From: Antribacter gilvus
GTDB lineage: Bacteria > Actinomycetota > Actinomycetes > Actinomycetales > Cellulomonadaceae
Assembly: GCF_003946865.1 (NCBI RefSeq)
Contig: NZ_QXTH01000005.1
Span: 186,001 to 250,000, forward strand
Direction of reading: 5' to 3'
DNA: 64,000 nucleotides
Part shown: piece by piece, positions 8,089-17,278 of the stretch
Position numbering within the stretch: the first letter of the stretch is position 1
Layout: each line of letters begins with the position of its first letter
Translations under genes and position numbers: made by a program
The notes under the pieces: model-generated
Databases searched by the model: none
What the model saw: the letters and a program-made list of their open reading frames with translations, nothing else
What the model was told of the DNA's origin: nothing

Positions 8089-9983
8089 AGGCTCTGCTCC
8101 TCGGGCTCGGTCTCGGTGTCCAGGGCGGCGGCGTGCACGTGGCTCGCGTAGTCCTCCTCGAGGCTGGAGATGATGTGCCGGTAGTGCGGGTCACGCGCCA
8201 GCAGCTCGGAGTGCGTGCCCACGGCGGTGATGCGGCCGTCGCGGAGCACCGCCACCCGGTCTGCGAGCGCGACGGTGGACGGCCGGTGCGCGATGATCAG
8301 GCTCGTCGTGGTGCGCAGCACGTCGCGGAGGCGCGCGGTGACCGCCTCCTCGGTGGTGACGTCGAGGGCCGACAGGGGGTCGTCGAGCACCAGGACGGGC
8401 GGCCGCGCGGCGACGGCGCGGGCCAGGGCGAGGCGCTGGCGCTGGCCGCCGGAGAGCGAGAGGCCCTCCTCGCCGATGCGGGTCTCGACGCCGAGGGGCA
8501 GGTCGGCGACGAACTGCGCCTGGGCCACGTCGATCGCCTCGTGCAGGCGCGCCTCCCGCTCGGCGGCGGGCAGGTCGTCGCTGACGCCCAGGAGGACGTT
8601 GTCCCGCACGGACGCCGAGAACAGGGTCGGGTCCTCGAACGCGACGGCGACCGTGGTGCGCACCTGGTCGCGCGTGAGGTCGCGGACGTCGGCGCCGTCG
8701 AGCAGCACCTGGCCGCCCGTGACGTCGAAGAGCCGGGGCACGAGCATCGCCAGGGTCGACTTGCCGGAACCGGTGAGGCCGACCAGGGCCGTCGTCGTCC
8801 CTGCGGGCAGGTCGAGGTCCACGTGCTCCAGGACAGGGCGCTCGGCGTCCTCGTAGCGGAAGGTGACGTCGCGCAGGCTGACCTCGCCGGCGGGGATCGG
8901 CACGCGGACCGGCTCGGCCGGGTCGGCCACGGTGTTGGGCGTGTCGATGACCTCGAAGTAGCGGTCGACGGCGGTGCGCGCGTTGAGCGTCATCGACAGC
9001 GTCATGCCGAGGTCGACCACGGGGCCGTTGATGACGGCGGTGGTGGCGAAGAACATCACCAGGTCGCCCAGGTCGATCTGGCCGTCCGCGGCGAGGATGG
9101 TGCCGAGCACCACGCAGGCCGCGATCGTCAGCTCGGGGATCAGCGTCAGGCTCGTCATGAGGCCCGCGTCGACGGAGGCCTTCTTCATCTCGGTGCGGCG
9201 CAGCTCGTCGGCCTGGTCGGTGAAGCTCGCGAGCGCGTCGCGGCCCCGGCCGAACGCCTTGAGCACGCGGATGCCGTGCACGGACTCCTCGACGGTGGTG
9301 GCGAGGTCGCCCGACTGGTCCTGCGACTGGCGCGAGATGAGCCGGTACTTGCGGGAGAACCGGAACACGATCACGACCACCGGGATCGCGCCGGCCAGGT
9401 ACACGAGGCCCAGCCACCCGGCCGTGGCGACGAGGATGGCGATGCCGACCACGATCGTCGTCGCGCTGACCACCAGCTGGAGCACGCCGAAGATCAGCCA
9501 CCGGCGCAGGAGGCCCAGGTCGCCCATGATGCGCGACAGCAGCTGCCCGCCCGGCCACCGGTCGTGGAACGCGATCGGCAGGTTCTGCAGGTGGCGGAAC
9601 AGCGCCATCCGCATGTCCGCCTCGACCTGCGTGCCAGGGAACATGACGAGCGTGCGGCGGAGCAGGATCAGGCCCGCCTCGGCCAGGCCGAGGACCAGCA
9701 CGATCGCCACGGCGACGGCCAGGCCGCGCCAGTCACGCTCCTGCGCTCCCGCGGCGAGCGGTCCGTTGACCACCCACTTCAGGGCCTGCGGGATGGCGAG
9801 CGCGGCGAGGCTCGCGCCGAGCGCCGACAGGAGGCCGCCGATCAGCCGCGGCATCGCGGGACGGACGAAGGGGTACAGGCGCCGGATCGAGCCGAAGGTC
9901 GAGAGGGCGGCGATCGATTCGTTTCGAGGATCCGCGGACGCGGCTGACGCTGGGGAGGGTGGTGTGGTTGGCATCACCCCCAT
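8085..9983 (-). CDS. ABC exporter half-transporter (TMD-NBD), first of a pair
   Basis: A 632-residue exporter half with a type I ABC transmembrane domain (about residues 35-340) and an NBD with Walker [10 protein letters not shown], signature LSLSGGQRQ, Walker [14 protein letters not shown] and AHRPST. The catalytic Glu after Walker B is Asp here (LDDP), as is usual for the degenerate-site half of heterodimeric exporters, whereas the partner has LDEA. This asymmetry supports a heterodimer. The gene begins 14 bases after the acyltransferase stop, so it belongs to the siderophore operon. The ATG at 9983 follows a CTGGGGG ribosome binding site; a second ATG at 9974 is an alternative start. Confidence 0.92.
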   Translation of the reverse strand: MGVMPTTPPSPASAASADPRNESIAALSTFGSIRRLYPFVRPAMPRLIGGLLSALGASLAALAIPQALKWVVNGPLAAGAQERDWRGLAVAVAIVLVLGLAEAGLILLRRTLVMFPGTQVEADMRMALFRHLQNLPIAFHDRWPGGQLLSRIMGDLGLLRRWLIFGVLQLVVSATTIVVGIAILVATAGWLGLVYLAGAIPVVVIVFRFSRKYRLISRQSQDQSGDLATTVEESVHGIRVLKAFGRGRDALASFTDQADELRRTEMKKASVDAGLMTSLTLIPELTIAACVVLGTILAADGQIDLGDLVMFFATTAVINGPVVDLGMTLSMTLNARTAVDRYFEVIDTPNTVADPAEPVRVPIPAGEVSLRDVTFRYEDAERPVLEHVDLDLPAGTTTALVGLTGSGKSTLAMLVPRLFDVTGGQVLLDGADVRDLTRDQVRTTVAVAFEDPTLFSASVRDNVLLGVSDDLPAAEREARLHEAIDVAQAQFVADLPLGVETRIGEEGLSLSGGQRQRLALARAVAARPPVLVLDDPLSALDVTTEEAVTARLRDVLRTTTSLIIAHRPSTVALADRVAVLRDGRITAVGTHSELLARDPHYRHIISSLEEDYASHVHAAALDTETEPEEQSL

Positions 9984-9997
9984 TATCCCCCAGATCG

Positions 9998-10762
9998 TTA
10001 GTTAGCGTAAGCATCTTTTCTGAGGCTCTCGGTGGGTGAGACGTCCGCCAGGGCCTTTGCCAGGGCCGCTCGGCCCGCCGCCGCGAGCGCCAGCCCCTTG
10101 TCCCGGGCCAGGTACACGATGCGCGCGTCCTTGGGCCCGTAGGCGGACTCGAAGGTGACGCGCTCCCCCAGGTCGAAGCCCAGGTCGAGCACGCGGGCGA
10201 CGGCCTTCTCGTTCCGGGCGTCGGGCTCGCCGACGAGCCGGATCACCGCGTCCGGGGCGAACAGGAACTCGATCAGGGCGGGGCCGAGCACGGCCCAGGC
10301 GGGGAGGGTCCCGGGCCCGCGGCCGCCGAGGAAGAAGTGGAAGCCGAGGTCGCCGGGTGCGACGTCGTACGCCGTGGCGACCGGGTCGTCCTCCGGGTGG
10401 TACGCCTGGAGGAGCACCACGGGCTCCCCGTCCCAGCGGACGAGGTAGGCGTGGTGGGTGGGCAGAGACTCGACGAACTCGTAGGTCTGGCAGACCTCGT
10501 CGGGCGTGAGGTTGCCCAGCCCCCAGAAGGCGGCGCGCGGCTCGGTGAACCAGCCGTGGAGCAGGTCGGCGTCGGCCTCCGGGTCGAGCACGTGGGCGGT
10601 CACGGTGCCCGCCGCGCCCATGGTGGTGCGCCAGACCTCCTGGCCGCGCGCGCCGCCGGGGAGGCGGTCGGTGGTGACGGCGGCGGGCTGGGCGGTCGGG
10701 ACCGGGTCTGGCTTCGGGGCTGGTGTCGGGTCGGTCAGGGGCTCGGTCAGGGGCTCGGTCAT
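9998..10762 (-). CDS. Siderophore-type GNAT acyltransferase (DesH/DesC-like)
   Basis: A 254-residue acyltransferase of the RimJ/siderophore acetyltransferase family. Residues about 50-235 align by eye with the N-terminal domain of the fused protein at 13413-15896: both have L(V/H)xGW...(A/S)FW, (N/A)LTPDEV, the PGDLGxHxxL segment and the (V/E)xEPDxRNxKAxxRxLxxxGF acyl-CoA motif. The first 35 residues are Pro/Thr-rich with a TEPL repeat. ATGA overlap with the upstream acylase gene indicates translational coupling. Streptomyces and Arthrobacter desferrioxamine clusters can contain a penicillin-amidase gene plus an extra acyltransferase gene (desG/desH); this pair fits that arrangement. The acyl donor is unknown. 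Confidence 0.85.
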   Translation of the reverse strand: MTEPLTEPLTDPTPAPKPDPVPTAQPAAVTTDRLPGGARGQEVWRTTMGAAGTVTAHVLDPEADADLLHGWFTEPRAAFWGLGNLTPDEVCQTYEFVESLPTHHAYLVRWDGEPVVLLQAYHPEDDPVATAYDVAPGDLGFHFFLGGRGPGTLPAWAVLGPALIEFLFAPDAVIRLVGEPDARNEKAVARVLDLGFDLGERVTFESAYGPKDARIVYLARDKGLALAAAGRAALAKALADVSPTESLRKDAYAN

Positions 10763-13416
10763 GGGGCCACCTCCACTCTCGTGACGCGCCTCAGGCGCGC
10801 CCAGTCGGTCACGACGGGCGCGGTCCCCGCGTCCGCCCAGGTCTCCAGCTGGTCGGCGAAGTGCGGCGACCGCGGGTCACCGCTCGCCCCGAACGGCACG
10901 CCCCAGCGGCTGCGGTCGCGGTCGGACAGGTCCCACACCCACCGGGCCACCGACCCTCGCCAGGACAGGTCGGTGGTCCCCGGCGCGGAGGCCGTGCAGC
11001 GCACCGTGTCCGAGTCTCCCGCGAGCGCCACGGCGGGGACGCCGGGGGTCTCGGCGCCCGGCACGTCGGCGAGGACGTGCAGGGGGTGCAGCCGGTGGGC
11101 CTCCCCCCAGGTCACCCCCCGTCGCCCGACGCCGGTCGCTCGCCCACGCGCGTCCGTCGCCCCGGCGGTGACGACCTCGGCGAGGGCGGCCCACGCCTCC
11201 GCGCGCGGATCGAGCCGGCCGACGGCGGGACCCGCGAGCAGGTAGCTGTTCCCCTTCCCGGCTCCGGACGGGGAAGAACTACCTGCTCGCGGCGGGCGGG
11301 CCGCGGCTGGGGTGTCGGCGGCCGGTGTGTGGAGGAGTGAACCGTAGAGGGCGGCCAGGAGCGCTGCGAGGCCGTCACCGACCCGGGCGGTCAGCGAGAA
11401 CCACGGCGCGAAGATGGCGCCGTAGCGGGCTGCGGGGTCGTCGGCGTCGCGCAGGGGCGTGAGGACCGGGTGGTCGGCCACCCGGCGCACGAGGGCGTGC
11501 CGCCAGGCGGCGAACAGCGCGGCGCCGGTCGAGTCGGCGTCCATCCGGGCACCGGCGTCACACCACGCGCGCAGCCGACGAGCGGCGTCGAGCACCCCGG
11601 GGGCGAGCTCCCCCGACGCAAGGTGCCCTGGCTCCCCACGCACCTCAGGCGTGATCGGTAGCTCGTCGCGTGATCGGTAGTTCGAACTGCCGATCATGCG
11701 CCGAACTACCGATCGAGCGAGGGGGGCGCCGGGGACGGAGTCGGCGGGCGAGAGGGCGGCGGGCAGGTCCAGCCAAGCGAGCAGCGCGGGTGCACCTCGG
11801 TGGACCGAGTCGCCGTGCACCCGGCGCTGCGTCTCGGGCCGCTCGCCGCCTTCCGGGGCGCCCGTGAGCAGCTCCCGGATCCGGTCCGCGCGGTGCGGGG
11901 CGTACGCCCAGCCGAACGCATGCGACTCGCGGCCGGGCCGACGGTCCGCGGGCACGTCCCCGGACGGCCAACCTCCCGAAGGCACGCCCCTGACGGGCGC
12001 GTCGGCAGACGACCCGCCGCCGGAAGTCACGTCCGCGGCGCCGCGCGTCGCCGGGCGTTCGTTCGCGTCCACCGCGATGTCGGTCACGGGGACCGGCTCG
12101 GGCAGCCGGACCCAGGGCCGCGCGCGACCGGCGTCGGTCCACGCGGGCGCGGGCAGCACCCGCTCGGACGGCGCGCGCTCGACGAGCCGGCCGGCGGTGA
12201 GGCTGAGGATCTCGGAGCGGTCGGCGGCGAGGACCCGGTTCACGGGGTCCACCCAGCCGGCGAACGCGTCGGTCACGTCGCGGGCGGAGCGCGCCCGGAG
12301 CAACGCCCGCCACGAGGGGATCCCGAGGTCCGCGTCGACGCGTACGGGCCAGCGGACGGAGTACGCCACGTCCCCACCCGGGTCGTCAGGCAGGGCGCCG
12401 GCGAGTCCTGCCACCACCGGGCCCCGGGCCGTCTCCACCCACCGGACCGTCACGGGCTCGTCGCCACGGACGAGGACCACGTCGCTGCCGGAGGAGGCGG
12501 GCTCCCAGCCGTCGGGGCCGTACGCCTCGACGGCACCGGCGGCAGGAGCGGGGTCGGCGGCGCTCCAGGCCACCGACCAGTCGGGCAGCGCGTCGACGTC
12601 CGAGACGCCCTGCCGCAGCCGCTCCGCGAAGACCTCGGTGTGGTGCGCCATGGCGTTGGTGATCCCCCAGGCGGCGTCGCCCGTGTGCCCGAAGTGCTGC
12701 ACCCCCGGGACCCCCGGGAACGCGAGCCCGACCACGTCGTACTCGTCGCACGCGAGCCGCACCTGCTGGTACACGCCCGGCAGCTCCAGCAGCCGGTGCG
12801 GGTCCCCCGCGAGGAGCGGGGCGCCCGACGTCGTCCGCGACCCGTGCACGGCCCAGGCGTTGGAGCCGGACGAGGGTCCGGCGTCGGCGGCGAAGAGGGC
12901 TGCCAGCGCCTCCGCCGGCACCTCAGGGAACGCCGGGCCGAGCGTGCGGGCGACGTGGTCGCGCCACAGGACGTTCGCGAACCCGCCGAACAGCACGTGC
13001 GCCACCAGGAAGACGCCGACGGGCGCCCAGGTGGGCCACGGCTCGTGGTCGGGCAGAGGCCCCTCGAGCTCGGAGAGGGCGGCGAGCTCGGGCACGTCGC
13101 GCGCCTCCGCGAGCCCCGCGTTCACCCCCGCCGTGTACGCGGCGAGCCACGCCTGCTCGGCCGGCGGCAGCGCGGCGTGGACGCGGCGGGCGGTGTCGGC
13201 GAGCCGCACCTGCACCGCGAACCGGTCCCACTCCAGACCCGCGGAGCCGAGCCGCTCGGCCAGCCGCCCCTCGGCCCGCCACCGGTCCGCCTCGATCTGC
13301 CAGCCCCGGTCCAGGGCCGTGACGTAGCCCTGCCCGTAGGCGAGCGCCTCCTCGTCGGCGGCGCGCACGTGGGGCACGCCGAGGTCGTCCCGGTAGAGCT
13401 CGAACGCGTAGGTCAC
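10759..13416 (-). CDS. Penicillin acylase family protein in siderophore operon (DesG-like)
   Basis: An 885-residue Ntn-hydrolase of the penicillin acylase family. The precursor order is visible: an alpha-like segment (FELYRDDLGVPHVRA...AYGQGYVTALDRGWQ), a spacer, then the beta-chain start SNAWAV with Ser185 as the expected N-terminal nucleophile after self-cleavage, followed by GDPH, PGVP and HFGHTGDAAWGITNAM. No signal peptide is present, unlike secreted penicillin acylases, which favours a cytoplasmic biosynthetic role. GTGA and ATGA overlaps join it to both neighbours. Its coding sequence contains two long palindromes (11232-11292 and 11651-11714) in regions of low family conservation. Whether it trims or supplies acyl groups for the siderophore is inference. 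Confidence 0.85.
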   Translation of the reverse strand: MTYAFELYRDDLGVPHVRAADEEALAYGQGYVTALDRGWQIEADRWRAEGRLAERLGSAGLEWDRFAVQVRLADTARRVHAALPPAEQAWLAAYTAGVNAGLAEARDVPELAALSELEGPLPDHEPWPTWAPVGVFLVAHVLFGGFANVLWRDHVARTLGPAFPEVPAEALAALFAADAGPSSGSNAWAVHGSRTTSGAPLLAGDPHRLLELPGVYQQVRLACDEYDVVGLAFPGVPGVQHFGHTGDAAWGITNAMAHHTEVFAERLRQGVSDVDALPDWSVAWSAADPAPAAGAVEAYGPDGWEPASSGSDVVLVRGDEPVTVRWVETARGPVVAGLAGALPDDPGGDVAYSVRWPVRVDADLGIPSWRALLRARSARDVTDAFAGWVDPVNRVLAADRSEILSLTAGRLVERAPSERVLPAPAWTDAGRARPWVRLPEPVPVTDIAVDANERPATRGAADVTSGGGSSADAPVRGVPSGGWPSGDVPADRRPGRESHAFGWAYAPHRADRIRELLTGAPEGGERPETQRRVHGDSVHRGAPALLAWLDLPAALSPADSVPGAPLARSVVRRMIGSSNYRSRDELPITPEVRGEPGHLASGELAPGVLDAARRLRAWCDAGARMDADSTGAALFAAWRHALVRRVADHPVLTPLRDADDPAARYGAIFAPWFSLTARVGDGLAALLAALYGSLLHTPAADTPAAARPPRAGSSSPSGAGKGNSYLLAGPAVGRLDPRAEAWAALAEVVTAGATDARGRATGVGRRGVTWGEAHRLHPLHVLADVPGAETPGVPAVALAGDSDTVRCTASAPGTTDLSWRGSVARWVWDLSDRDRSRWGVPFGASGDPRSPHFADQLETWADAGTAPVVTDWARLRRVTRVEVAP
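11232..11292. repeat. Palindrome family A, copy 1 (inside the acylase gene)
   Basis: Arms CCGCGAGCAGGT and ACCTGCTCGCGG enclose the GTTCCCC/GGGGAAGAAC inner arms. This is the only family A copy lying inside an open reading frame; the frame used avoids the TAG present in the arm and is read as GKGNSYLLAGP on the coding strand. Confidence 0.8.
11651..11714. repeat. GATCGGTAGTTCG palindrome with upstream direct repeat, inside the acylase gene
   Basis: GATCGGTAGTTCG (11672-11684) and CGAACTACCGATC (11702-11714) are perfect 13-base arms around a 17-base spacer. A partial direct copy of the left arm, GTGATCGGTAGCTCG, precedes it at 11651-11665. It encodes a short segment (IGSSNYRSRDELPI) with no obvious family conservation, so it looks like an in-frame insertion. 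Confidence 0.7.
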
Positions 13417-15896
13417 CGGGCCACCGGATTCGGCATCTCGCCCGCGTAGATCAGCGAGCCGGACTGGTCGGCCAGGTTGACCATCTGCAGCGTGTTGCGC
13501 AGCTGGAGCCGGTTCAGGCACGAGTGCGCGAACCGCTGGGCCCGCAGGTCCACCCCGGTGCGCAGGTCCGGGTGCTCCGACCGGTGCCGGTCGATCACCT
13601 CGGCCACCAGGGCCCAGAACCGGTCCTCCCCCAGCACCCCGTCCGTGGCCAGGATGCCGGACAGGTGCCGCAGCACGCCGTCGAACACGTCGGTGAAGAT
13701 CGCGAGCGCCTTCTCGTCGTCGGGCACCACGGAGCGGACCCGCTCGATGCCGGCCGGCAGCGCCCGCTCGCCCACGACGACGATCTCCTCGCCGATGTCC
13801 TTCATCAGCGTCCGCCGCACCACGCCGTCGCGCAGCACGAGGATGAGGTTCTCGCCGTGCGGCATGAACGCGAGGTCGTGCGCGAGGAGGCAGTGCACCA
13901 GCGGGTAGAGGTACGCGTCGAGGTACGCGCGCACCCAGGCGTCGGGCGCGACGCCGGAAGCCCGCACCAGGCCGCTCACCAGCGCCTCCCCGGACGCGTC
14001 CCGGTGCAGCAGCGACGCCATGGTGGCGAGCCGCTCCCCCGGCGCGAGGCGCGGCAGCGGCGACTCCCGCCACAGCGCCGCGAGCATCTTGCGGTGGGCG
14101 TTGGGCTGGGGCGTGCGGTGGTAGACGTCGCCGGTATATCCCACCGAGGCGAGCTCGCGCAGCACGCCGAACCCGGCGCCCTGGAGGGTCGCGTCGCCGG
14201 TCACGAGGTCGGACACCCAGTCGTTGATCGCGGGCGTCGCGCGCATGTAGGCGGGCGACAGGCCGCGCAGGAAGCCCATGTTCTGGATCGCGAGCGCCAC
14301 CTTGACGTAGTGCCGCTCGGGGCGTGTCCGGTTGAGCATGGTCCGGATCGACTGCTGGGGCTGGTACTCGTCGCCCCCCGGCCCGAGGGGCACGAGGTCG
14401 CCGCGCGCCACGTCGGCCGCGAAGGTGAGCGGCACGCGGTGCTGCCACTGCCAGGGGTGCACGGGGAGGTACAGGTAGTCGGCGGGGTCGAGGCCGCGGG
14501 CGGCGAGCCGGTCGGCGAACGCCTGCCGCTCCGCGCCCGACAGCTCCGCCCCGTAGTGCTCGGCCTCCGTCAGCGGGGCGCCGTCGGGCCCGGCGCCGAG
14601 CGCCAGGTGGGAGTGCTCGCGGCGGGCCGCGAGCCACATGAGGCGCAGCCGCTCGCCGCGCTCGGGCGCGTAGGCGCGGTAGTCGTCGAGCGAGAAGCCG
14701 ATCCGGCCGTTGTTCGCCACGAACCCCGGGTGGCCCTCGGTCATCGCGGCCTCGACGGCCTGGAAGGCGTCGGCGGCGAGGCGGCGGTCGTCGCTGGGGC
14801 TCGCCGCACCCGGCACGAGCCCCGCGACGAGCCCCGCCGACGACGGCGCCGCTCCGCTCCGCTCGCGCTCCAGCTTCGCGGCCCCGCTGGCGAGCGTGGA
14901 CGACAGCTCCTCCAGGTACACCGCGAGCAGGTCGTCGGGGAGGTGCAGCAGGGGCTGCAGCTCGGCGACGAGCTCGAGCGCGTCCACGGGGGCGGGCGTG
15001 CCGTCGACCGCGCGCGCCAGGCTCGCCTCGTCGATCACCCAGTGCTCGAGCGCGTACCGGCGGGCGGCAAAGCGGTACTCCACGGCGCGGCCCGCGATGT
15101 CGAGCGCGAGCACGTAGGCGAGCGGCTCGTCGTGCACGTCGGAGGTGGCGCCGGGGGCGCCGTCAGCCCGCTCGGGGAGGAAGAGGCGCTCGTGCGTGAA
15201 CTCCGCGAGCGCCTTGGCGACGAGGTGGCGGTGGGCGCGCTCGCCGAGGTCGGGGCGCAGGTGCGGGGCGAGCCGGGGCCCGTCGCCGAGGGGCGACGCC
15301 GTGAAGTCCTCCCGCGTGCACACGGACAGGGCGGCGCGCTTGCCCGGAACGTCGACCTCCCGCAGCACGCGGAAGCCGGCCGCGGCGTTCTTCGCGGCGA
15401 TCTTCGTGTTGCGCACGTCGGGCTCGACGACGACGCGCAGGGCCCCGAGGCCGCCGTCGGACGGCTCGCCCAGGCAGAACCGCATCACGGTGCCGAACAC
15501 GGCGTCGGTGAGGCCGGCCCGGGGCGCTCCCGGCGGCGCGACCAGCAGGTGCATGCCGAGGTCGCCGGGCAGGGCGTCGTGGACACCCGCGAGCGCCACG
15601 TGCCGCGGGTCGTAGGTCTCGGCGAGGAACAGCGGCTCGCCGTCGAGGCGGCCGAGCCACGCGTCCTGGTGCGGGTCGGCGGCCACGGAGGCGAGGTAGT
15701 CGCGCACCTCGTCGGGGGTCAGGGCGCCCATCTGCCAGAACGCGGAGGCCGGGTGGGCGAGCCAGCCCTGGACGAGGGCGGCGTCGCGTCCGGGATCCAG
15801 CGGCTCGACGGTGAGGGTCCCGAGGCGGGACGTGGTCGAGAAGCGCGGCCCGGTCGCCTCGGTCGCGACCTGCGGGACGACGACGGCGGCGCTCAC
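13413..15896 (-). CDS. desD: Fused siderophore acyltransferase / NIS synthetase (DesC-DesD fusion)
   Basis: An 827-residue fusion. Residues about 25-205 are a GNAT siderophore acyltransferase (ASAFWQMGALTPDEV, PGDLGMHLLV, VVEPDVRNTKIAAKNAAAGF). Residues about 220-827 are an IucA/IucC-type NRPS-independent siderophore synthetase with DesD hallmarks: MTEGHPGFVANNGRIGFSLDDY, YLPVHPWQWQ, QQSIRTMLNRTRPERHYVKVALAIQNMGF, and the C-terminal FhuF-like helical region. Together they would acylate N-hydroxycadaverine (normally with succinyl- or acetyl-CoA) and then condense and cyclise the hydroxamates using ATP. In Streptomyces these are two proteins, DesC and DesD. The GTG start overlaps the stop of the hydroxylase gene (GTGA). 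Confidence 0.9.
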   Translation of the reverse strand: MSAAVVVPQVATEATGPRFSTTSRLGTLTVEPLDPGRDAALVQGWLAHPASAFWQMGALTPDEVRDYLASVAADPHQDAWLGRLDGEPLFLAETYDPRHVALAGVHDALPGDLGMHLLVAPPGAPRAGLTDAVFGTVMRFCLGEPSDGGLGALRVVVEPDVRNTKIAAKNAAAGFRVLREVDVPGKRAALSVCTREDFTASPLGDGPRLAPHLRPDLGERAHRHLVAKALAEFTHERLFLPERADGAPGATSDVHDEPLAYVLALDIAGRAVEYRFAARRYALEHWVIDEASLARAVDGTPAPVDALELVAELQPLLHLPDDLLAVYLEELSSTLASGAAKLERERSGAAPSSAGLVAGLVPGAASPSDDRRLAADAFQAVEAAMTEGHPGFVANNGRIGFSLDDYRAYAPERGERLRLMWLAARREHSHLALGAGPDGAPLTEAEHYGAELSGAERQAFADRLAARGLDPADYLYLPVHPWQWQHRVPLTFAADVARGDLVPLGPGGDEYQPQQSIRTMLNRTRPERHYVKVALAIQNMGFLRGLSPAYMRATPAINDWVSDLVTGDATLQGAGFGVLRELASVGYTGDVYHRTPQPNAHRKMLAALWRESPLPRLAPGERLATMASLLHRDASGEALVSGLVRASGVAPDAWVRAYLDAYLYPLVHCLLAHDLAFMPHGENLILVLRDGVVRRTLMKDIGEEIVVVGERALPAGIERVRSVVPDDEKALAIFTDVFDGVLRHLSGILATDGVLGEDRFWALVAEVIDRHRSEHPDLRTGVDLRAQRFAHSCLNRLQLRNTLQMVNLADQSGSLIYAGEMPNPVAR

Positions 15897-17278
15897 CGGG
15901 CCACCTCCTCGAGGTGGGCCTGCTGCGCGAGGTGCGTGCCGTCGTCGTCCACCGGGCCGGTGCCCGAGGTGGCGGGAAGGCCGAACTGCTGGAAGGCGAT
16001 GCGCCGCTCCACCGGGTAGACCTCGCGGGCGGTGACCCCGGCGAGGATGACGGAGTTGCGCCATGCTCCGAAGCCCAGGTCGGGGGCGGTGACGCCGTGG
16101 GTGTGCTCCTCGGCGTTGACGACGTGGAGGCGGCGGGCGTCGTCCACGGTGTAGTCGCGGGCCACGGCGAACCGGCCGCGCTCGTCGAGGTTGAGCAGGT
16201 GGCGCACCGGATCCAGGAAGCCGGGTACGGACGACCCGTAGCCCGTGGCGACGACGACCGCCCGTGTGCGGCGCTCCGCCGTCGTGCCGAGCTGGTTGTG
16301 CCGGAGGGTGAGGACGTGCTCGTCGCCGTCGGTGCGCGCCGCGGTCACCTCGGTGTCGGTGAGCAGGGTGGTGGGCACGGGGCGGCCGAGGGCCGACTTG
16401 CGGTAGAGGGTCTCGTAGATGTCGTCCACGAGGTCACCGCTGATGCCCTTGTAGAGGTTGCGCTGCTCGCGGCCCAGGGTGTCGCGCAGCGCGCCGGGCA
16501 GGCCGTGGAAGTGGTCCGTGTACTCGGGCGAGGTCAGCTCGAGCGTCAGCTTCGTGTACTCCATCGGGAAGAACCGCGGCGAGCGGGTCACCCAGTCGAG
16601 CGTGAGGTGCGGGCCGGCGTCGTCCAGCAGGTCGCGGTAGACCTCGGCGGCGCTCTGGCCGCTGCCCACCACCGTGACGGCGCCGCTCGCGACGAGCGCG
16701 TCGCGGTGCGGGAGGTAGTCGGCGGTGTGGACGACGGGGCCGGCGGGCCCGGCCGGTACGCCGGGCTGGTCCGCGCCTGCGGCGACCAGGCCGCGGAACG
16801 CCTCGGGGACGCGGGGCGTCGTGCCGACGCCCAGCACCACGTGCCGCGCGCGGTACGTCTCCGTGCCGGCGGCGGTCTGCGCGGTCACCTCGAACCCGTC
16901 GTCCGTCGGCACGACGGCGGTCACGCGCCGCCCCCAGCGCAGCGACGTCAGGCGCTCGCTCACCCAGCGGCAGTACTGGTCGTACTCGGACCGCAGCGGG
17001 AAGAACGACTCCCGGATGTAGAACGGGTACAGCCGCCCCGTGTGCTTGAGGAAGTTGAGGAACGAGTAGGGCGACGTGGGGTCGGCCATCGTCACGAGGT
17101 CGGCGAGGAACGGGACCTGGATCGTGGCCCCCTCCAGCATCATCCCCGGGTGCCAGCGGAACTCGTCCGCCTGGTCGAGGAAGACGGCGTCGACGTCGGG
17201 CAGGGGGTCCGCCAGCGCGGCGAGGCCCAGGTTGAACGGGCCCACGCCGATGCCGACGAGGTCGTACGTGCGGTTCAC
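15893..17278 (-). CDS. desB: Lysine/cadaverine N-hydroxylase (flavin monooxygenase, DesB-like)
   Basis: A 461-residue class B flavoprotein N-hydroxylating monooxygenase of the IucD/SidA/DesB family. The FAD site GIGVGPFNLGLA is at residues 9-20, the FRWHPGMMLEGATIQVPFLADLV substrate region at 40-62, the NADPH site VVGSGQSAAE at about 204-213, and the C-terminal ATGY motif near residue 360. In the desferrioxamine pathway it hydroxylates cadaverine to N-hydroxycadaverine with NADPH and oxygen. The GTG start at 17278 overlaps the stop of desA by four bases, and its stop overlaps the next start in the same way, so the genes are translated as a coupled block. Confidence 0.92.
   Translation of the reverse strand: MNRTYDLVGIGVGPFNLGLAALADPLPDVDAVFLDQADEFRWHPGMMLEGATIQVPFLADLVTMADPTSPYSFLNFLKHTGRLYPFYIRESFFPLRSEYDQYCRWVSERLTSLRWGRRVTAVVPTDDGFEVTAQTAAGTETYRARHVVLGVGTTPRVPEAFRGLVAAGADQPGVPAGPAGPVVHTADYLPHRDALVASGAVTVVGSGQSAAEVYRDLLDDAGPHLTLDWVTRSPRFFPMEYTKLTLELTSPEYTDHFHGLPGALRDTLGREQRNLYKGISGDLVDDIYETLYRKSALGRPVPTTLLTDTEVTAARTDGDEHVLTLRHNQLGTTAERRTRAVVVATGYGSSVPGFLDPVRHLLNLDERGRFAVARDYTVDDARRLHVVNAEEHTHGVTAPDLGFGAWRNSVILAGVTAREVYPVERRIAFQQFGLPATSGTGPVDDDGTHLAQQAHLEEVAR

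Noticed and set aside
10759-14637. 1292-codon version of the acylase gene
   Set aside because: The first ~400 codons lie antiparallel in frame only by chance, overlapping the synthetase gene in another frame; the GTG at 13416 gives the conserved N-terminus and a GTGA overlap.
13524-16019. An 831-codon plus-strand frame opposite the siderophore synthetase gene
   Set aside because: Composition is His/Arg/Gly/Val-rich without domains, and the opposite strand carries a clear conserved gene.
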